A stretch of 46,519 nt of DNA from Chitinophagaceae bacterium (GTDB taxonomy: Bacteria > Bacteroidota > Bacteroidia > Chitinophagales > Chitinophagaceae). Shown in pieces: positions 42,378-46,519 of this stretch. Positions within the stretch are counted from its first letter, which is position 1; every line of letters starts with the position of its first letter. The stretch spans positions 1-46,519 of the forward strand of contig JAEUVR010000224.1 in the NCBI GenBank assembly GCA_016786785.1, written 5' to 3'. Under the pieces are notes generated by a model. The model was not told where the DNA came from. It did not search any database and saw nothing but the letters and a program-made list of their open reading frames with translations. The translations under genes and the position numbers were made by a program.

Positions 42378-42950
42378 ATGAAAAAACTATTCTCTTTTTT
42401 GCTCCTGGCTTTCGTAAGCGCGTCGTTATTCGCTCAAACGAGCTGGAAATCGGACCCCATGCACTCCAAGCTAACCTTTTCTGTCACCCACCTGGGCATT
42501 TCCGATGTCAGCGGTTTATTCAAAACATTTGAAACCAGCATAACAACGAACAAAGAAGACTTTAGCGACGCTGTTTTTGAACTCACTGCCGACCTGGCTT
42601 CTATCAATACAGAAGTAGAAATGCGGGATAACCATTTAAAAAGCGAAGATTTTTTTGACGTGGCCAACAATCCCAAGCTGTCTTTCAAAAGCGTTTCCAT
42701 AAAAAAAGCCGGCGAAAACAGGTACAAGCTTAGCGGCAACCTCGCGCTTCATGGCGTTACCAAACCCGTAACGGTAGATCTCTGGTACAGGGGTTCTATT
42801 GTCAACCCGGGTTCCAAGAAGCTTACCGCGGGCTTCCAGGTAACAGGGACCATCAAACGCTCCGATTTTGGCATCGGCCCTAAATTTCCCGCGCCGATGT
42901 TGAGCGATGAAGTGAAGATCAAAGCCGATGGAGAATTCCTGAAACAATAA
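42378..42950 (+). CDS. YceI family protein, exported form
   Basis: The 190-residue YceI protein carries a signal peptide (MKKLFSFLLLAFVSASLFAQ), so this copy works in the periplasm. Its family blocks are WKSDPMHSKLTFSVTHLGIS, FELTADLASINTEVEMRDNH, LKSEDFFDVANNPKLSFKSV, LSGNLALHGVTKPVTVDLWY and SDFGIGPKFPAPMLSDEVKI. The sequence differs widely from the cytoplasmic YceI at 30888-31421, yet both genes use the same composite promoter, which suggests a common signal. YceI proteins bind hydrophobic or isoprenoid ligands. It appears monocistronic, with a terminator at 43086-43111. Confidence 0.93.
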   Translation: MKKLFSFLLLAFVSASLFAQTSWKSDPMHSKLTFSVTHLGISDVSGLFKTFETSITTNKEDFSDAVFELTADLASINTEVEMRDNHLKSEDFFDVANNPKLSFKSVSIKKAGENRYKLSGNLALHGVTKPVTVDLWYRGSIVNPGSKKLTAGFQVTGTIKRSDFGIGPKFPAPMLSDEVKIKADGEFLKQ

Positions 42951-43085
42951 CCCGGGCAGAGCGGCAGTTATGCCATTGCCGCAACCTTCAGATCGGAAGT
43001 ACAACCCTTATAGCGTTCGCCACCGGAGCGGCAATCAGGTCATTGCAACAACTCTTATCCGGCAGGCAGTAATTGCCTGGCAGAT

Positions 43086-43111
43086 CCCCGAAATCAGGAA
43101 TGGTTTCGGGG
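43086..43111 (+). terminator. Intrinsic terminator behind the exported YceI gene
   Basis: CCCCGAAA (43086-43093) pairs perfectly with TTTCGGGG (43104-43111) over a 10-nt loop and is followed by ATTCTTTTAA. A second small stem (CAGGCA/TGCCTG) lies about 25 bases before it. Confidence 0.75.
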
Positions 43112-43226
43112 ATTCTTTTAACTCCGATCCAACTCGCTAAATATCAACACATTACAAAACCTTAAAAATAAAGCTTAAAATCGGCTCATATCCCAAAGCC
43201 CTATATGATCCAATCAATTTAAAATA

Positions 43227-43234
43227 TATCTTTG
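43227..43234 (+). promoter_or_regulatory. -7 promoter element very close to a GTG start
   Basis: TATCTTTG matches the TAnnTTTG consensus exactly and ends 9 bases before the GTG at 43244, so the message would have almost no untranslated leader. No good -33 element was seen. Confidence 0.45.
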
Positions 43235-43243
43235 TCTATAACT

Positions 43244-43642
43244 GTGAAAAAGCCTTTATTATCCATACTAGCCTTCCTGTATATGTTCGCCTCTACCGGC
43301 GCAACAGTGAACCTGCACTACTGCATGGGCAAACTGGTGGATAAAGACCTTTGGCAGAACGAGCAATCAACATGCGGCAAATGCGGCATGGACAAGTCGG
43401 AGAAGACCGGCAAGGATTGTTGCAAGGATGAACACAAACACGTAAAGATCGGGAACGATCATATTCCTGCCGGTATCAACTTCCAGGAAATACAATTGGC
43501 CGCCGCAATACTTCCCGTCTCTTTTATAGAAGCGCCGGCTATCGTTCTTACTTCGGTTACGGAAGAAAACCCCAGGAGCAACGCGCCTCCCCGAAGCGCT
43601 GATCTGGCGCTATACAAACGCAACTGCGTTTTCCGCATTTAG
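43244..43642 (+). CDS. HYC_CC_PP-type small secreted cysteine-rich protein
   Basis: From the GTG at 43244 the product has 132 residues and a signal peptide (MKKPLLSILAFLYMFAS). The mature part has the three landmarks of the Bacteroidota family annotated as HYC_CC_PP: HYC (25-27, NLHYCMGKLV), CC (59-60, GKDCCKDEHKH) and PP (115-116, NAPPRSADL), plus CGKC (44-47). The clustered cysteines and histidines suggest metal binding. It lies just upstream of a CusA/CzcA efflux pump, a common neighbour of this family, and may be a periplasmic metal-handling partner. A TTG at 43232 is an alternative start but overlaps the -7 element. Confidence 0.75.
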   Translation: MKKPLLSILAFLYMFASTGATVNLHYCMGKLVDKDLWQNEQSTCGKCGMDKSEKTGKDCCKDEHKHVKIGNDHIPAGINFQEIQLAAAILPVSFIEAPAIVLTSVTEENPRSNAPPRSADLALYKRNCVFRI

Positions 43643-43660
43643 TCATACGCTCCCTGTTGA

Positions 43661-43683
43661 AGCCGGACAGTTCCTGTCGGGCT
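43661..43683 (+). terminator. Probable terminator behind the HYC_CC_PP-type gene
   Basis: AGCCGGACAG (43661-43670) pairs with CTGTCGGGCT (43674-43683) with one mismatch and a 3-nt loop; a moderately T-rich stretch (ATTTCTATTTATC) follows about 7 bases later. It would separate this gene from the efflux pump, which starts at 43859. Confidence 0.5.
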
Positions 43684-43858
43684 ATTGGCATTTCTATTTA
43701 TCTCATTGCTTTCATTAATTCATTATTTGCATGCTTCTCACAGCGTTTTCGCGACCGGCTAACCGGCGCTACTGCCCGGATGTTTGCCCGTTATTAATCG
43801 ATGTATTAATGATCAACCGGATCATGTCCATTGACGGTAAAGCTCAAATCAATATAAT

Positions 43859-45154
43859 ATGGTACACCGAATCATAGCCTGGTCTTTACGGAACCGTTTC
43901 CTCGTATTGACGTTGACCGCAGCCTTATTTGCCTGGGGTATCTTTAACGTTAAAAAGAATCCTATCGACGCTATTCCTGATCTTTCAGAGAACCAGGTCA
44001 TCGTATTCACCGAATGGATGGGACGCGCGCCGCAGTTGATAGAGGACCAGGTTACCTATCCGCTGGCGACCAGCCTGCAGGGCCTGCCCGGCATTAAATA
44101 TGTTCGCGGCGCTTCCATGTTCGGCATGAGCTTCATCTATATCATTTTCGAGGACGATATAGATATTTATTGGGCGCGGTCGAGAACGCTGGAGCGCTTA
44201 AGCGCGCTCTATCAAACCTTACCCGAAGGCGTAACGCCCCAGTTGGGACCCGATGGCACCGGCGTTGGACATATCCTCTGGTACACCCTCGACGCTCCCG
44301 GCCTCGACCTCGGCGAGCAGCGCGCCATCCAGGACTGGTACATAAAATTTGCCTTGCAGAACGTCCCCGGCGTTAGCGAGATCGCCTCCTTCGGAGGTTT
44401 TCAAAAACAATATTCCATTTCGCTCGACCCCAATAAACTGCTGCATTATAAACTGCCGGTATCAAGCGTGATCAATGCCATCCGGTCTAACAACAACGAG
44501 AGCGGCGGTCGGAAATTTGAGATGAGCGATATCGGCTATATCATCAAAACTTCGGGATACCTGAAATCCATCGAAGAGATTCAAAACATTCCCATCGGAA
44601 ACCAGGGAGGCATTCCTATACGCATCGCAGACGTCGCCGCCGTACAGATGACCGGCGAATCGCGACTGGGCATCTTCGACCAGGATGGCGAAGGCGAGCG
44701 CGTAGGCGGCATCGTGGTAATGCGATATGGCGAAAATGCGAACGCCGTTATTGACGCTGTCAAGAAAAAAATGGAAGAAGCGGCCAGGGGATTGCCAGAG
44801 GGCGTAAAATTCGATATTGTCTATGATCGCGGCAAGCTGATCAAGGAATCTATAAACTCCATAAAGACTACCCTGATAGAAGAGATGATCGTCGTATCCC
44901 TTATCGTTATCATTTTCCTTTTTCACTGGCGCAGCGCCATGAGCATCATTATCCAGATACCTATTACGGTGGCCATCAGCTTTATCCTGCTCAACGCTTT
45001 TGGCATTTCTTCCAATATCATGTCTCTTACCGGTATTGCGCTGGCCATCGGGGTGATCGTCGACAATGGCATCATCATGAGCGAAAATGCTTACAAGCAT
45101 TTGTCGCAACGATATGAACAATGGCAGAAAGAACAACATCATAAAACCATTTAA
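43859..45154 (+). CDS. CusA/CzcA-family heavy-metal RND efflux pump, N-terminal part (frameshifted)
   Basis: The 431 residues are the first third of a metal-efflux RND pump, which moves Cu/Ag or Co/Zn/Cd ions across the envelope with the proton gradient. Seen are TM1 (FLVLTLTAALFAWGIF), the start motif KKNPIDAIPDLSENQVIV, the porter segment LGPDGTGVGHILWYTL, and TM2-TM4. TM4 carries the proton-relay motif IGVIVDNGIIMSENAYKHL. Shortly after it the frame ends in KEQHHKTI-stop. The expected continuation is found at once in the next frame (45159 onward). Complete family members exceed 1000 residues, so this piece alone cannot form a pump. Either the gene is broken, the ribosome changes frame, or the sequence has an error. 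Confidence 0.88.
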   Translation: MVHRIIAWSLRNRFLVLTLTAALFAWGIFNVKKNPIDAIPDLSENQVIVFTEWMGRAPQLIEDQVTYPLATSLQGLPGIKYVRGASMFGMSFIYIIFEDDIDIYWARSRTLERLSALYQTLPEGVTPQLGPDGTGVGHILWYTLDAPGLDLGEQRAIQDWYIKFALQNVPGVSEIASFGGFQKQYSISLDPNKLLHYKLPVSSVINAIRSNNNESGGRKFEMSDIGYIIKTSGYLKSIEEIQNIPIGNQGGIPIRIADVAAVQMTGESRLGIFDQDGEGERVGGIVVMRYGENANAVIDAVKKKMEEAARGLPEGVKFDIVYDRGKLIKESINSIKTTLIEEMIVVSLIVIIFLFHWRSAMSIIIQIPITVAISFILLNAFGISSNIMSLTGIALAIGVIVDNGIIMSENAYKHLSQRYEQWQKEQHHKTI

Positions 45155-45158
45155 CCAC

Positions 45159-46519
45159 ATGAAGTTCTTATCAAAGATTTTTCGCAAGCCCCAGCAATGG
45201 ATATCGGAGGAAGAACGACTCCGGATCATCGAGCGATCGAGCAAACAGGTTTCGCGCGGCGTCTTTTTCGCTACCGTTATCATCATTGCTTCATTTCTAC
45301 CCGTGTTCATGCTTACCGGACAGGAAGGCAAGTATTTTCATCCCGTGGCATACACCAAGACCTTCATCATGATCATAGACGCCTTGCTGGTGATCACCCT
45401 GGCGCCCGTGCTGATCTCTTTTGTGATGAAAGGAAAGTTCAGGCCCGATCATGCCAACCCGGTGAACCGCCTGTTCGAAAAGATCTATGCGCCGGTGATC
45501 AGGGGCGTATTAAAATGGCGCAAGACAACATTGGCCGTTAATATCCTGGCGCTGATCATCAGCATCCCCTTATTGCGCAGCCTGGGCAGCGAGTTTATGC
45601 CGCCCCTCGATGAACAAAGCATCCTGTTCATGCCGATAACGCTTCCCGATATCTCCAATGCAGAAGCAAAAAGAATACTACAGGTACAGGACAAGATCAT
45701 CAAATCGGTTCCCGAGGTCGATAAGGTTCTGGGAAAGGCGGGACGCGCCAACACGGCGACAGACAACTCTCCTATCAGCATGATCGAAACCATCATCATG
45801 CTGAAGCCCAAAAACGAGTGGAGAAAGGGGATCACAAAAAATGATATCATCAACGAACTGGATCATAAGCTGCAGATACCCGGCGTGGTCAACGGATGGA
45901 CGCAACCTATTATCAATCGCATCAATATGCTGGCAACCGGCATCAGGACCGATGTAGGCGTTAAAGTGTACGGCCAGCAGTTGGATAGCATCGCCGCCGT
46001 GTCAGACAGGATAAAAATAGCGCTCGAGGGAACCCCGGGCATCACCGACCTGTACGTAGAACCCGTTACCGGCGGCAAATACCTGAACATCGATATAAAA
46101 AGATCCGAGCTCGGCAGGTACGGGTTAAACGTTGACGATGTGAACCAGGTAGTTGAGACTGCCATCGGCGGCCAGTCGATCGGCGCTATTATCGAAGGGC
46201 GCCGTCGCTTCTCCATCAGCGTTCGCCTTGCCCAGGATTACCGGAACAGCGTGGAGAATATCAAACGTATTCCCTTACAATCGCCGGTATTTGGCGAAAC
46301 GCCGCTTTCCGCAGTGGCCGATATACAATTTGAGGACGGCCCGCCTATGATCAACTCCGAGAATGCCCTGCTGCGCGGCGCCGTTTTATTCAATGTGCGC
46401 GACAGGGACCTGGGCGGCGCCGTAGAGGAAGCCATCGGCAAGATCAACCACGCAAAAGGCATACTGCCACAGGGATATTTCTTAGAGTGGAGCGGGCAAT
46501 ACGAAAATCTGATCAGGGG
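45159..46519 (+). CDS. CusA/CzcA-family heavy-metal RND efflux pump, continuation in another frame (3' end outside window)
   Basis: This frame is open from 45081 to the end of the window. Its first useful ATG is at 45159, giving 453 residues so far. It continues the pump without a gap in homology: WISEEERLRIIERSSKQVSR, GVFFATVIIIASFLPVFMLT (TM5), GQEGKYFHP, TM6, then LGSEFMPPLDEQSILFMPIT at the start of the second porter region. IGGQSIGAIIEGRRRFSISV follows and it runs to LEWSGQYENLIRG at the edge. Relative to 43859-45154 the frame is shifted by one base. As a separate polypeptide it would start inside a cytoplasmic loop between TM4 and TM5. The rest of the gene lies beyond the window. Confidence 0.85.
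   Translation, partial: MKFLSKIFRKPQQWISEEERLRIIERSSKQVSRGVFFATVIIIASFLPVFMLTGQEGKYFHPVAYTKTFIMIIDALLVITLAPVLISFVMKGKFRPDHANPVNRLFEKIYAPVIRGVLKWRKTTLAVNILALIISIPLLRSLGSEFMPPLDEQSILFMPITLPDISNAEAKRILQVQDKIIKSVPEVDKVLGKAGRANTATDNSPISMIETIIMLKPKNEWRKGITKNDIINELDHKLQIPGVVNGWTQPIINRINMLATGIRTDVGVKVYGQQLDSIAAVSDRIKIALEGTPGITDLYVEPVTGGKYLNIDIKRSELGRYGLNVDDVNQVVETAIGGQSIGAIIEGRRRFSISVRLAQDYRNSVENIKRIPLQSPVFGETPLSAVADIQFEDGPPMINSENALLRGAVLFNVRDRDLGGAVEEAIGKINHAKGILPQGYFLEWSGQYENLIR

Noticed and set aside
44462-45331. Open minus-strand frame of 289 codons across the efflux pump
   Set aside because: It mirrors the conserved CusA/CzcA coding strand, has no recognisable domain and no start signal; a shadow frame.

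Overview
The window looks like a piece of a Bacteroidota chromosome, most likely from the Chitinophagaceae or a close relative. The reasons are two SusC/SusD outer-membrane uptake pairs, an ECF sigma/FecR cell-surface signalling cassette with an STN domain on its SusC, DUF1080 proteins, two YceI proteins, sulfatases, promoters of the TAnnTTTG type, A-rich translation starts, and mid-range base composition. I see no rRNA, tRNA, CRISPR array, insertion sequence or phage gene. The taxonomic call is inference from gene content only.

Layout. 1-1631 (+): the tail of an M20 amidohydrolase and an exported ApbE-type flavin transferase. 1820-6172 (-): a cytoplasmic sugar operon (GH88-type unsaturated glucuronyl hydrolase, TIM-barrel isomerase/epimerase, Gfo/Idh/MocA oxidoreductase, SDR). 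6340-7965 (+): an L,D-transpeptidase. 8078-11633 (+): an exported set with a double-DUF1080 protein, a DUF1080 lipoprotein and a Tat-exported Gfo/Idh/MocA oxidoreductase. 11828-26272 (-): a sigma/FecR-controlled SusC/SusD locus, a tandemly duplicated pair of secreted propeller-like proteins, and a DUF4091 glycosidase-like lipoprotein. 26502-29592 (+): a metallophosphoesterase, a Tat-exported isomerase and an amidohydrolase. 29653-33641 (+): a Crp/Fnr regulator, a dinucleotide-binding protein, a YceI protein, a membrane protein and cardiolipin synthase. 33725-42086 (-): a SusC/SusD/two-sulfatase operon with a previously unlisted leader peptide. 42378-46519 (+): a second YceI protein (exported), a HYC_CC_PP-type small secreted protein and a CusA/CzcA metal-efflux pump that is split by a frameshift and runs off the end of the window.

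Most interesting points. (1) Upstream of the SusC/SusD/sulfatase operon, on the minus strand at 42086-41997, a 29-codon reading frame ends in four consecutive cysteine codons just before its stop. It lies behind a promoter whose -33/-7 spacer is filled by a perfect palindrome. The operon it precedes contains only uptake and sulfatase genes and no glycosidase. Together this suggests an operon that collects sulfate esters as a sulfur source and is controlled by cysteine supply, both at initiation and by leader-peptide translation. (2) Two promoters 12 kb apart, each driving a YceI gene, share the same composite layout: an FNR/FixK-like box, a second conserved block, and a -7 element exactly 60 bases downstream. 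One of them lies directly behind a Crp/Fnr regulator gene. (3) DUF1080, Gfo/Idh/MocA and isomerase-like genes occur in paired cytoplasmic and exported sets, matching the components of the oxidative 3-keto-glycoside route of glycan breakdown. (4) The metal-efflux pump is interrupted by a one-base frame change right after its proton-relay transmembrane segment.
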